This document shows, one piece after another, positions 12,932 to 23,240 of a stretch of 64,000 nucleotides of DNA. The notes under the pieces are model-generated. The model was given only the letters and a program-made list of their open reading frames with translations, was not told where the DNA came from and did no database searches. Source of the stretch: Neocallimastix lanati (nom. inval.). Lineage: Eukaryota; Neocallimastigomycota; Neocallimastigomycetes; Neocallimastigales; Neocallimastigaceae. Positions within the stretch are counted from its first letter, which is position 1. Each line of letters opens with the position of its first letter. The stretch is from NCBI GenBank assembly GCA_016946835.1, contig JACVTC010000070.1, positions 821,501 through 885,500 of the forward strand, in the 5' to 3' direction. The translations under genes were made by a program, and so were the position numbers.

Positions 12932-13501
12932 ACTTTAGCTTTAAATGAGCTACATTTCAATAGTGGGGAACAGAGACAATTAAATGAACTACTTTTCAAA
13001 GGTTCATCTGAGTCACCTGTTCCAAAAATTGTGGGATTGGCGAAATTCTTAACAAGGGCAATACCTATCATAAGTAGTTCGTTTGAGCTATTATTTGATA
13101 GGTATTCCAAATTACCAAACTTAACCAAGAGCGTCGACGTCGTACTGATAAGGCATAATGATAATACAGGATCATCATCTATTTCTACGAAGGGTGAATC
13201 TCGCCCTAGTAGTTCAATAAATGATGAATCCAGGAAGAGTTTAGTAAACACCATACTATCTATTTTAAAGATGTTACTTTTAGGTTTTATTACTTTTTTA
13301 TTTGTAAGGAAGGGAAAAATTCCCGCATAGTACAACTTGCCGAAATACATAGTATTTTTGAGCTTTTTTTTATTTTATTTATTAACTTTTATTTTTATTT
13401 TTAATTTATAATGTACTTTTCACCTACATGTATTTTTTTAAAATAAAATTAATATAGTTATGGAAGCGTATTCTCTTCCCTCTTTAAAAAAAAAAAAAAA
13501 T
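12932..13501 (+). mobile_element. 5'-truncated LINE: ORF2 C-terminus, 3' UTR and poly(A)
   Basis: The plus-strand frame (about 12923-13330) reads LALNELHFNSGEQRQLNELL and FKGSSESPVPKIVGL. A closely related stretch at 41.34-41.47 kb (-) lies in frame directly behind a LINE reverse-transcriptase zinc-binding C-terminus, so this is the end of LINE ORF2. It stops at 13328-13330, is followed by about 155 bases of 3' UTR, and ends in a poly(A) run near 13486-13500. Loss of everything 5' of the C-terminus is the usual result of incomplete target-primed reverse transcription. Residues near the end (LLGFITFLFV) are hydrophobic. A 151-codon frame on the opposite strand is open over the same bases but lacks this support. 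Confidence 0.7.
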
Positions 13502-13599
13502 AGTTTTTGTAATATTTAATAGAAATTAAAATAAAAAAAAAAAAAAAAAAATACTTTTTTTTTTTATAACTCAAATAATTTAATTTATATATAAACTAT

Positions 13600-14465
13600 A
13601 TATTTATATATAAATATATAGTTTATATTATTTATATATTATTAATATTAAAATATATATTACTATATTCTTATTTATTATATTTATTTATAATTATATA
13701 TTATTAATATTTTAACAATATAATCAACATTATTCTTGTTTTTGGTTTTCTTTGGTAGAAATAATTTTGTAATTATAAAATAATAAAATATTAATAAAAA
13801 TTATTAATTTCAAATACACTTATTAAACCAACTACAACATAAAGAATATTACATTAAAGAGTTTATTAAGTGACTTTGATATAAAATGAAATATTTAAAC
13901 CTTAATTAATACAAAATAATTTTTAATATTCAAACATAAATTAATGTCTAAAATCATATTTAAAACTAATGATATTATAACTAATATACGGGATTTTTAT
14001 GTACTATTAATTTTAACTTGTATAATTATCTTTTTATTAATATTAATATTTTGTTATACTTGAAGATAACCAAATCAACCTCCGTCTAATAAATTACATG
14101 AAGGATGAAGAATGATTATTAATAATTTTATATATATATTATTTATATAAAAAAATTATAGTTTAATAATAAACTAAATATAAAATAACAATATATAGAT
14201 AAGATAACTAGTAATATTAATTATATATATTTAATTATAATATAAATAACTATTAAATATAATAAAATCATTAGAGTAAAATATATAAATTTATTATAAA
14301 ATAAATATAAAATAAATATAAAATAAAATAACTATTCTAATTAATATTGAATATATATTGATATATAATTCAAATAAGATATTATTATAAAAATTATTAA
14401 GAAAAGATATAAATTTAATATTTAATAATTATTGTTAATTATACAAATATATTAGTATACATATT
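13600..14465 (-). repeat. Dispersed repeat family A, copy 2
   Basis: The same sequence, in the same orientation, occurs at 63.33-64.0 kb (shared blocks include CTTATTTATTATATTTATTT and, with single changes, CATAAAGAATATTACATTA). Read on the minus strand it also matches 31.66-32.62 kb and 37.5-37.66 kb (GACATTAATTTATG, TTAAGGTTTGAATATTT). It includes GTCTAATAAATTACATGAAGGATG, the motif next to the 59-bp palindrome at 32.05 kb. It has no coding capacity. Length (hundreds of bases) and behaviour suggest an LTR or another non-autonomous element. Confidence 0.7.
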
Positions 14466-14469
14466 TATT

Positions 14470-15345
14470 TTATATATATTTATGTTCTTAAATGTGGTTC
14501 TCAGTTCACAAACAAACTATGGGAAGAAATAATGAGTATTCCTTCTATTAAGCATAGCACTGCTTCTACCAGTCATCACACTTCTATAGGACAAGTCGAG
14601 AAGTTGAATCAGTCTATCGAACAATTTATTAGATGTTTCCTTAGAGCTTACTCTTCTAAAGATTGGTTGGATTGGTTGTATTTAATCGAATTTATTTACT
14701 ACATCAATAAGAATTCATCCACTGGACAACCACCATTCTTAGCTTTCAATGGGTTCCTACTTTCATTCTCTCCACTCAGCAATTCTGCCATCTCAACATC
14801 TGGTAAGTCTACCATATCCCAGACTTCGCTGTGAATGTGAAAAAACTAAAACACGTACTAGCTAATTCCTAAGAACTCTATAAGCTCTTCTCCAATTCTA
14901 AAAGAAGTTTCTCTCCATCCTTCAAAGTTGGAGACCTAGTTTAGTTGAAAGACCTTCTAATTATATTACAAATTCTTCAACAAAATTATGTTCGAGGAAA
15001 TATCGACCCTTCAAAATTACGGAGGATTTAGAATTTAATAATTGCAGATTAAATCTTTCAAATTCACCTTTTCCATGTAAATTTGATATTTTCAATATTT
15101 GTGAATTAGAATCCTTTACTAAACTAAACAAGTATCTCTCCAATATAAATCCCTCTCCAGAAATTCATTCTGTTTTAAATTGCAGAATTAATCTAGAAAA
15201 TCACAATTATGAATATTTAGTATTTACATAGAGCCCGGGTTTTCGAATAAATGAGTGGATTCCTCCATTATGGATGAAGACAATTATTATTCTGAAATAC
15301 TAGCCCATTTTAATAATATCTCCAACAATTCTCCTATATAAACTG
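14470..15345 (+). pseudogene. Ty3/gypsy integrase C-terminal half and chromodomain-like tail
   Basis: From about 14490 the plus strand reads CGSQFTNKLWEEIMSIPSIK, then HTSIGQVEKLNQSIEQFIR, where the Glu of GQVEKLNQ is the last residue of the DDE triad. It continues as LLRAYS-type integrase sequence to 14834. After frame breaks it resumes with FKVGDLV, a GPF-type module (PFKITEDLEFNNCRLNL), FDIFNICELESFTKL and a chromodomain-like end (NHNYEYLVF, EWIPPLW, YYSEILAHFNN). The first part of pol is missing and several stops and shifts are present. This is a different gypsy lineage from the 21-27 kb element, as the tail sequence differs. Confidence 0.75.
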
Positions 15346-15735
15346 GGGCTTGAAGGGGATAGTGTAACCTATATCTAATAATTAAAATCTTTTTCTTTAA
15401 TAATGCGCCACATATTATTAATATATCACTATAATAAAATAAATAGTCATAATAAATTACTTTTTGCTCTGACCAAAAAATATTAAGTTGAAATACTATA
15501 AAAATAAATAATATTTCAAAGAATTAGAAATCTCTCTTTTTTTTTTTTTTCCAACATTACTTCTCAATAAAAAGATCAATTTTTATAAGAGGTTTACATA
15601 TTCGAAATAAATAAAACGATAATCAATCTATCAAGAGTATTAATACTACTCTAATAGAGAGAAACTAAAATATTGAATATTTAATAGGTAATAATATTCA
15701 ATGTATAAAATTTAAGTATTGTATACATATTGTAT
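15345..15735 (+). repeat. Probable 3' polypurine tract and LTR of the 14.5-kb gypsy element
   Basis: The purine-rich tract CTTGAAGGGGATAG at about 15348-15361 lies just after the chromodomain-like tail and is followed by TGTAACC, the usual start of a gypsy LTR. The sequence after it is non-coding to about 15735. No second LTR was found to set the right end, so that boundary is a guess. Confidence 0.5.
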
Positions 15736-15867
15736 TTTTTAATTTTATTATAATTTTATTAATTATTTATCAATTATTATTATTATTATTATTTTATTTT
15801 ATTTTATTATTAAAATATTATTAATAAGAAAAAAATAAAAGGAAAAAAAAGGATTAAATATTGAAAC

Positions 15868-16149
15868 ATGGGATTAATTATTGATAATGATGGTATTCAT
15901 GTAAAATATGAAAGTATTCTTAATCAGAAATACTTTGTAGATGAATCTAATATCATAAACAAATTTAATAAATTAATAAACGTTGATAATTCTAAATATG
16001 TTTGTATTACAAAACCAAGAAGATTTGGAAAAATATCAATAGCAGCAATGTTAGTCACATATTATAGTAAAGGAATTGATTCGAAGAAAATATTTGATAA
16101 TTTTAAAGTTTCGAAAGGAATAAGTTCTGGTGAACCCAAAAACAATTAG
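15868..16149 (+). pseudogene. N-terminal fragment of AAA-ATPase-like / PD-(D/E)XK family protein
   Basis: The 93-codon frame reads KYFVDESNIINKFNKLI, then VCITKPRRFGKISIAAMLVT and a GIDSKKIFDNFKVSKG block. This is the N-terminus of the 'predicted AAA-ATPase' family (AAA-ATPase_like with a C-terminal PD-(D/E)XK/DUF1703 domain), which normally runs to several hundred residues. The Walker A lysine is present, but the following Thr/Ser is Ile (FGKIS for the usual FGKT), and the frame ends in TAG soon after the P-loop. It has a proper ATG and an A-rich leader, so it may be transcribed, but it is a truncated and probably inactive copy. A C-terminal piece of a related protein lies at 58.3-59.2 kb. 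Confidence 0.75.
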
Positions 16150-16416
16150 AAAAAATAAAAAAAAAAGTTATGAATAAACTATTGTTTTAATGTAACATGA
16201 CATGATTAATAATCCTAGTTAATAATAATTGTCATAGGATTTTATTTTTTTCCTTCTTTTTTTCTTTCAAAAAAAATTTTAATAATATTATATAATATTA
16301 TATATCAATAAATTTAGAGAATTGCCGTTTCTGTTGTTGCTGTTGTTATATCACTTTAAACTTTTTCATTATTGAATAAAAATTTTAAGTGAATAGATAG
16401 ATTATTACTTCGTCTT

Positions 16417-16450
<34 letters not shown>

Positions 16451-16990
16451 TTATAAATTTAATAATAATTTTTTAATGCTGTTAAGTTAAATGAACCATT
16501 ACCTAAAAAATTATTATTTTATATATTTATCTTATTTTATCTTTAAAAGAAAATTAACATTTAAATTTAGAAGTTAATATATTATTTACAAGTTAATATA
16601 TTCTGTATTTATTTATTTATTTTCTTTAAAAGGTTACCTTTTATTTTCTAAAATAATAATTATACACTTATACTTATATATATAATTAAATTATTATTAT
16701 TATTATAATTTAAAAAGGTTTACAGTAAGCAGAATTGATATAATAATATGATATTAATAAATATATAATGCTAGAAAAAAAAAAAATGTTCCATTGATAA
16801 TTAAGAGAGTATATTAATTATAACAACAAAACATATATATGTTTAAATTCTTTTTAGAAATATATATATATATATATAAATATTTGAAATAAAAAAAATC
16901 CATATAAATAATAAAACCTTTTTTTAATGATCTTTTTTTTTTTTTTTTTTATTTTTTATTATTAATATTTATTTTTAATATATAAATATT
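16150..16990. other. AT-rich spacer
   Basis: There is no recognisable gene. It contains long A and T homopolymers (A run near 16420-16448, T run near 16931-16950) and short AT microsatellites. The CTGTTGTTGCTGTTG stretch near 16331 is a short trinucleotide run and not a gene. Confidence 0.5.
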
Positions 16991-16994
16991 TTGA

Positions 16995-18660
16995 AGCTGG
17001 GGTGTTGCATTTCGTAACGGGGCTTATAAATACTTTTTTTAAATAATTGTAAATAATAAATAGAAACAAATACAAATGGGTTATTATTATTTTTTTTTCT
17101 CATAAACACATTATTTATAATAAAAAAATAAAATATTATTAAATACTTTATTATTATTTTATTAAAATAATATATAATAATATTTAATTTTAAAGTATTT
17201 TTTTTATTAAACACTATTAAATATTATTTCAATCTATTATTATTTATTAAAAATTTAAATATTATTGTTTATTTATCAAAAATAATTTAATCCACACTTA
17301 CATCATTTCATATAAAGCAACGTTCCAAAATGCACCACATTTCTTTGAAGGGGAGTGGGGCATTTCGACAAGTTGCATTTCATCAAATCGAAAATTATTA
17401 AATAAATAAATAAATAAATAAATAAAATTAAATATTATTAACATTGAATATAAAAAAGTAAAAAAAATTATTTTGAATTTTTATTTATTTATTCATTCAT
17501 TTATTTATATTAATACGTCACTTGGCGAAATGCAACTCTCCCTGAAATACTATTAAATATTAATTTCATTCTGTTTTATTTATTAAAAATTTAAATATTA
17601 TTATTTATTTATCAAAAATAATTTTAGCCAGCTTTCATCAACGCACATTTTTATAAAACCACATTCCGAAATGCAACTTTAAGAAATATACCATATTTCC
17701 TTTGAAGGGAGACGGGGATAGGGCATTTCATAATGTGGCGTGTTTGTATGTGGCTTGTTCTTTTTAATAATTAAATAAATAATAAATATTCTTTTTTTAT
17801 ATATATAATTTATTAATATTCAATTATAAAAATAACTTTTTATAATTCTTCTTTAATAGAATATATTATTATTTCTTTTGAAATAGTTATTTAAGAGTAT
17901 TTAATTGAAAAATATATTATTATTATTACTTTTAAAATAATAATTATTTATATATTCATTTACAATTGTATAGAATATCTTAAAAATGTATGGCTTTACT
18001 TTAAAAATATTAAACGCCACATTGCGAAATGCACGATCCCCGAAATGTACAATATAACTTAACCTACCCACTCAATTAGTTTAGGGTGTGGGGCATTTCG
18101 CCAAATTGCATTTCGCCAGGTTGCGTTTCGCCAATTTTTTTGAAAGCATGTGGCGTATTAAAAAAATGTGGCATTTCGCCAAGTTGCTTTTCGCCAAGTT
18201 GCTTTTCGCCAAATTGAGAATTATTAAATAAATAAATAAATCAATAAATAAAATTAAATATTATTAATATCGCATAAAAACAATTTTAAAAAAAATATTT
18301 TGAATTAATATTTATTTATTTATTCATTTATTTATATCAATACTCTACTTGTCGAAATGCAACCTGGCGAATAGCAACTTGGGGAAATGCAACATTTTAA
18401 TACTACGCCACTTGGCGAAATGCAATCTGGCGAAATGCAATTTGGGGAAATGCAACTCTCCCATTAGTTTAGTGTATCTATTCAAATATATAAGGGGGGA
18501 ACATACTTAACCTGTGACTCAAACCTATATTTCGTAAAAACAAATATGATGTATTTTGCGTATGTGGTGCATTTCATAGCGTGGTTTTATATGAAATGCC
18601 GAATACTTTAAAAAACCCTTGATAGTTCATTTCGCAATAGTACATTCCGCTATTTGGCTT
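16995..18660. repeat. Foldback-like repeat cluster with GGCGAAATGC motifs
   Basis: Islands of higher G+C inside very AT-rich DNA carry many copies of GGCGAAATGC and its complement GCATTTCGCC, exact or with one change. Examples are near 17380, 17523, 18095-18135, 18170-18210, 18350-18395 and 18412-18450. In places the motif is tandem with a 15-base period (GCATTTCGCCAAGTT). GCATTTCGCC-type arrays lie left of an AT core of about 130 bases and GGCGAAATGC-type arrays lie right of it. This module occurs twice (about 17340-17540 and 18090-18455), with the two cores clearly related. A third, more diverged block (17555-17760) repeats 17215-17400. No protein is encoded. It looks like a non-autonomous foldback or MITE family. 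Confidence 0.8.
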
Positions 18661-18999
18661 ATAAAATTTAAAATTAAATTCAATTAAAAAAAAAAGAAAA
18701 AAGAAAAAGAAATGAATTCGTTAAATTATGGTTGAAGCGTTTAAGAAATTGAAATATTAAAAATTATTAATGAAAAAAAAAGTAAATAATATTTAACAAA
18801 AAAAAAATGACCAAATGAAAATGATCAATAAAATTTGTTGAATTACAATTAATTAATAGTTAAAATAAGTCTTATTAAAAAAAAATCAGTGGATTAGATT
18901 TTTTAATTAACTAAAATAATTGTTTAAAAGTTTTAATATTTTTATATAAATAAGAGTTTAAATATATTATTATTATTATTATAAAAAAATAATAATTTA

Positions 19000-19165
19000 A
19001 TATATAAGAAATATAAATAATATATACAAAATATAAATAATATAAAATATAAATAATAATATAAAATATATAATTTAAATTATTATAATAAGATATAAAT
19101 TTAATATCTGAATATATAAATATTCAAATATACAAATATGTTACTACACATATTTGTTTTATATC
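19000..19165 (-). repeat. Fragment of repeat family A
   Basis: On the minus strand this reads GTAGTAACATATTTGTATA and then AAATTTATATC, matching the copies at 6.64 kb, 31.67 kb, 32.28 kb and 14.4 kb. Only the end of the repeat is present. Confidence 0.5.
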
Positions 19166-19244
19166 ACTGTAAAAAAAATTTAAGAAAATTTATAAAAATT
19201 TATAATAAAAAATTATCATTATTAATTTATTAAAATTATTAATT

Positions 19245-19375
19245 CTGATTCCATTGTATAGATGTGTCACAGGCCGACATTGAACAAAAAATAGACCAGG
19301 TGAATCAGTTCCATTACAGTTCACAATCCAAAACCTAATAATGATCCCCTTCATTGTTACCAGCACCAATTTTTT
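19245..19375. other. Short, more GC-rich block, possibly retroelement leader or coding scrap
   Basis: The composition differs from the surroundings. On the plus strand one frame reads DVSQADIEQKIDQVNQFHYS before two stops. On the minus strand the block begins TTGGTGCTGGTAACAATGAA, which resembles a primer-binding site just inside an LTR. I cannot decide between a coding scrap and a 5' leader, and no family is recognised. Confidence 0.3.
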
Positions 19376-19377
19376 GA

Positions 19378-19505
19378 TAAAAATTCCTTCATAAATAATT
19401 CAAATGTTTTAATATATATATATAAAATCCCTCATAAAAAATTCAAATGATTTAAATATAAAATTCTTTATAAAAAATTTTAATATCTTAATATAAAATC
19501 CTTCA
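19378..19505. repeat. Imperfect tandem repeat of about 37 bp
   Basis: The unit (AAAATTCCTTCATAAATAAT plus TCAAATGTTTTAATAT) is repeated about three and a half times with base changes: CCTTCATAAATAATTCAAAT, CCCTCATAAAAAATTCAAAT, TTCTTTATAAAAAATTTTAA, TCCTTCAAAC. Confidence 0.6.
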
Positions 19506-19509
19506 AACA

Positions 19510-20050
19510 AAACAACTATATGGGTGATAATACAACGTCAATCACTATTATAATAATTTATATTATTATAAGAACTATCTTCAGGACTATTATCGGGGTA
19601 ACGTAATGTATCTTAAAAGAGTTAGCAATATTAGCTAATCAAATAAAATCTTAGCTTAATTTTGTACGTTAAATGTACAACTATTTTATTATAATTTTTT
19701 ATTGATTTCTATATATAGTTAAATATATTTTAGATAGTTTTATATTTTATAATAAATGTTTATAAGTTAAAATATACTAATTATGTATCCAATCATTAAA
19801 TATATTATCTTGTATAAATATAACATGTATATGTAAAGTTAACGCACTCGCGTTACTATTAAAGTAAATTGTTCTATCAAATTATATAATTTTAAATAAA
19901 TAAAAATTAATTATTTTAAAATAAATAGACAACTTAGTGTAGTATTTATAAATAAAGTGAAATAGAGCTGCGCTATATATTTTAAGTGTTGAAAAAATAA
20001 CTATTTAAAGATTAATATTAGTGTTTCGTACAACAACTCATATACAGAGG
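19510..20050 (+). repeat. Solo LTR of gypsy family A (boundaries approximate)
   Basis: The plus strand carries ACAACTATATGGGTGATAAT, then GTAACGTAATGTATCTTAAA and AGCTAATCAAATAAAATCTT, all of which match the LTRs at 21206 (-) and 153 (-). No internal gypsy coding sequence adjoins it, so it is a solo or decayed LTR. The downstream part (to the ACAACAACTCA block near 20030) shows what the rest of this LTR may look like, but the right end is uncertain. Confidence 0.55.
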
Positions 20051-20749
20051 TATTAAAGTATTTTAGTCTTTAATTATTTATTATTCAATATTTTATTTTA
20101 TATTAAACTTACCTTTTATTGTAATATTCTAATTATAATATTAATTATAATTAGATTATTCATATTTTTTAAATATAAAAAATTTATACTTATCTTATAA
20201 AACTTATTATAAACACTAAATATAAATAAGAGAAAAGATTTTTATTTCTTTCAATTTATAAAATAACGTTATATCATTATAACTCAAATTTGTTAAAGAA
20301 ATTTGAGTTCTTTTATATTTTTTTATTTATAATTATTTTAATACTTATGATAAAAAGATAAATAAAATAAATAAGATGAAGTTAACAAATCAAATAAAAG
20401 TATCTAATCATAACAAATTAATATTCAGTAAAAGATTAGTGGAAAAACCTGAATAACTTCGATAAATATTCTAATATACTAATCATCGTATTAATTAACA
20501 AAAATCCAACCATATTAATATTGAGAAAAAACTTAACCGATTTTATTAAAAATTCTATAAATTATCAATTAATTAAAATAATAAATTAAATATACTACTT
20601 TTAATTTATTAATGCATTTACAACAAATTTATTTACATTATTTTCTAATATATAAATTAATATATTATTTACATATTAATAAATATTGAAATATAAATAA
20701 AATATAAATTAATAAAGTAATTATAATGTGGTTTGTTTTTGAGGTAAAT

Positions 20750-21070
20750 GGTCAGGTCAAGATGTTTGTTATAAGTTAGATAATTTTAATAAAGAAAATA
20801 ATTTAATAATAAAAATATAATTAAGAAAAAGAAATTTTTGTTTTTATAAGAACTTAAATTTGTAATACCCAATTAATAAAATATTCTTTTAATAAATTTT
20901 AATTTAAATTAAATTTTTATTAATAATTTTATTTGAATAAATGATTATCTAATTTATATATAATGTTATTTTATTTAATAATCTTACAAAAATTATAAGA
21001 ATTAGAAATTTAAAGTTCTATTTATACTAATTCTAAAATATCTAAATATCTTTTAATAAAATAAACTATA
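20750..21070 (+). repeat. Decayed LTR start of the chromovirus found at 30 kb
   Basis: AGGTCAAGATGTTTGTTATA here resembles AGGTCAAGATGTTTTTATTA on the minus strand at about 29996, where it follows the chromodomain of a gypsy element. This marks the polypurine-tract/LTR junction of that family. The rest is AT-rich and non-coding. It abuts the LTR of the large element. Confidence 0.4.
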
Positions 21071-21084
21071 AAATAATAAAATTT

Positions 21085-21206
21085 AATGTACGAAAATAAA
21101 GTAAAGATTTTATTTGATTAGCTTTAATTTCTAACTGTTTATAGATACATTACATAACCAGAGAACTATCATTGGATAGGTTTAATGTTACCATGTATCT
21201 GTTACA
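21085..21206 (-). repeat. 3' LTR (partial) of the large Ty3/gypsy element
   Basis: On the minus strand it begins TGTAACAGATACATGG immediately after the tract TTGGAAGAGGCCT, which follows the stop of the pol gene. The matching copies at 1-153 (-) and 19.5 kb (+) confirm it as an LTR. It is truncated, and no 5' LTR is found upstream of gag near 26.9 kb. Confidence 0.65.
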
Positions 21207-21219
21207 AGGCCTCTTCCAA

Positions 21220-21650
21220 GGAACAAGCTACTAATGGTTGACGACGTTAGCAATAAACTGGCTATAACTAAAATCTTGGTAATCCTCCAGCAACTCTGCA
21301 TAGTGAGGATTGTCGTCGATCACGTCGGCTTTTACCCACTCTTGTTTATCATTCTGGTACGCAACCAGATATTGATATTGTCCTTTGTGTTTTCTTGATC
21401 CAAGGATATGAATAATCTTTTCGTTATCAGTAGGAGCTGGCACTAATGTCTTCGGCAACTTGTAAAATGGTTCTAATTCGCTTACATGGAACACTGGGTA
21501 TATATATTTGGAAATGGAGAACGACTAATGTCTAATCTGTAATTCTTCTTTTCTTCGTCGACGCCTTCTACCTTAAACGCATCATAATTTTCAGGTTTCT
21601 TTAACCATATTTTGTCTAATAACCTATTCCTGGGATAGTTATACGTATCT
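21220..21650 (-). pseudogene. Integrase C-terminal module and chromodomain-like tail (gypsy)
   Basis: The frame from about 21650 reads TYNYPRNRLLDKIWLKK, NYRLDISRSPFPNIYP with a frame break near 21500, then VFHVSELEPFYKLPKTL (21231-21494), HILGSRKHKGQYQYLVAYQN, EWVKADVIDDNPHYAELLED and ends VVNH. This is the GPY/F-type integrase end followed by a chromodomain-like fold (YQYLVAYQN...EWV) that may steer integration to certain chromatin. The first part is in a different frame from the end. The insertion at 21655-22345 separates it from the integrase core. Confidence 0.75.
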
Positions 21651-21654
21651 GTAA

Positions 21655-22345
21655 AAGAAAATACTAAAATAGATTACAATAACAAAGGAATATAATAAAA
21701 TTTTATTTAAAAAAATATTTTTATTAAAAATATAATTTATTAATATTTAATAGTTGTTTGTTAAAAATAACAATTACATCGAGAAAAAATGTGAAAAGTA
21801 TCTTCTATTTATACTTTTCCTAAATACATTGATAATATATTATTTCATTTAAATTACATATTTTTTAATATAAAACTATCCTAATGAATTTTATTAAATA
21901 ATAAATTTATAAACTATAGCTAAATTTAGAAAAATATAATTATTAATTAAACTAAATACTAAATAATTAAAATTAAGTACATTTATTATCTATTTATTAT
22001 TTTAATATTATAAGTAAAGTCTTTATTTATTTTCGATTTAAAAACAATATTAAAGGAGTCATGATTAAATTTTGAAACTTAATTTTCACAAAATAAATTA
22101 TTAATTTATTTTGTTTTAAACTTTAATTAATTCATTTAAATTATTTTACAACAATAATTTTCTCAGAATTAAATTTTATAAAAATTATTACATTAAAAAT
22201 TTATCTTGTGGCTTAAGGAATATAATTCAAAAATTTAGTTCATATGATTTATTTACTTTGCTTATTATTTTATAAATCAAAGAATAATTTACATTTTTGA
22301 ATTACACAAGAAAAAATTTTTTAATTTAAAATGTGATTGGGATAA
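21655..22345. mobile_element. AT-rich insertion of about 690 bases in gypsy integrase
   Basis: The reading of the integrase region stops at about 22350 and resumes at about 21650. The older copy at about 620-660 (-) is uninterrupted at this point, so the segment was inserted here. It has the low G+C content of the host DNA and no gene. Its plus-strand right end is the near-palindrome GTGATTGGGATAATCAC. Read on the minus strand it begins GTAAAG and ends TTTTACAG, like an intron, but removing it as an intron does not restore the frame. A solo LTR or MITE is more likely. Confidence 0.6.
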
Positions 22346-22369
22346 TCACATCTTTACAGTATCTTATCC

Positions 22370-23240
22370 ATGTTGTCCAGGTATCTTGTTTGGGCGATCT
22401 CTAATATTTGCTTCAGGTTACCTAAGTTATGAGCAATGCTATCAATCATTTTAGCTTCGCCTAAAGAATACACTATGTCTGCTGTTTTTGGTGAATTGTG
22501 CACTTGGTAGTTGTACAAGGCAAGGAATGGAGATTGTTAGGTAGAAGCGTGGATTGAATTGTTGTAGCAGAACTCTACTAAGAACAGGTAGTTCATCCAG
22601 CTTTCATCATCATAGGTTCCAACAAAGCACCGTAAATAAGTTTCTACGTAGGCATTGTTCCTTTCAACTAGGACTACTGTTTCTTGGTGACTTATGGTAG
22701 CGTAGTTTACCTCTTTATCAAAGAACTCCAATAATTCCTTCCATACTTGGCTTGTAAACTGGACTCCTCTATCGGTAGTAACAATTTTAGGGAATCCGTG
22801 CAGCCTATATATTTCCCTTAGGAACGCATCAGCAGTCTCGGTAGCATTGGGCACATGTTTAAATCCAATCAGGTGTATCATCTTGGTTAGTTTGTCGCAG
22901 TACACTAAGATACAACCTGCTTTTTTCGTTTCCCAAGTATAACCACTATCCGTTCTTATTCTACATTTTACTGACAGATCCGTAATGAAATTTAGTTTTA
23001 CTCCTTGCCGGGATAATTCAGCAACCGGAACTCTTACTGCAGTACCATATTCCTTGTGTCGGTCATCTTTCTTGGTAGCGCAGGTTTTGCAAGCTTTCAC
23101 GTAACCTGAATTATCTTTTCTCATCTTCGGCCAGTTGAAATTCCTAGATATCAGGTCCGAAGTTTTATCGATTTTTAAATGTCCTGCGTACTCCGAGTCA
23201 TGGTTTAGTTGGATTTTTGTCTTGCACATAAACTTGTTCA
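22370..23240 (-). pseudogene. Ty3/gypsy integrase core
   Basis: The 230-codon frame (22537-23229) plus its continuation to about 22370 is a gypsy integrase. The zinc-binding HHCC domain is visible (two His in LNHDSEYAGH, then CKTCATKK). The core has the three acidic residues of the DDE triad: Asp in FITDL, Asp in VTTDRGVQF, and Glu in VERNNAYVETYLR. The frame stops at NSIHAST and resumes one frame away with SPFLALYNYQVHNSPKTADI. The integrase would insert the cDNA copy into the genome. The core seems chemically complete, but the polyprotein is broken. Confidence 0.85.

Noticed and set aside
12895-13350. 151-codon frame on the minus strand
   Set aside because: It overlaps a plus-strand frame that matches the LINE C-terminus at 41.4 kb; the antisense frame has no support.
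16995-18660. Short regular repeats considered as a CRISPR array
   Set aside because: Units are not separated by constant-length unique spacers, they occur in both orientations, and the genome is eukaryotic.
20280-20320. Stem-loop AACTCAAATTT / AAATTTGAGTT followed by T-rich DNA, like a bacterial terminator
   Set aside because: The DNA is eukaryotic and there is no gene ending here; an 11-bp AT stem is not remarkable in this composition.
21655-22345. Spliceosomal intron within the gypsy integrase
   Set aside because: GT and AG borders are present, but removal leaves a stop and the wrong frame compared with the uninterrupted relative; it is kept as an insertion of unknown type.
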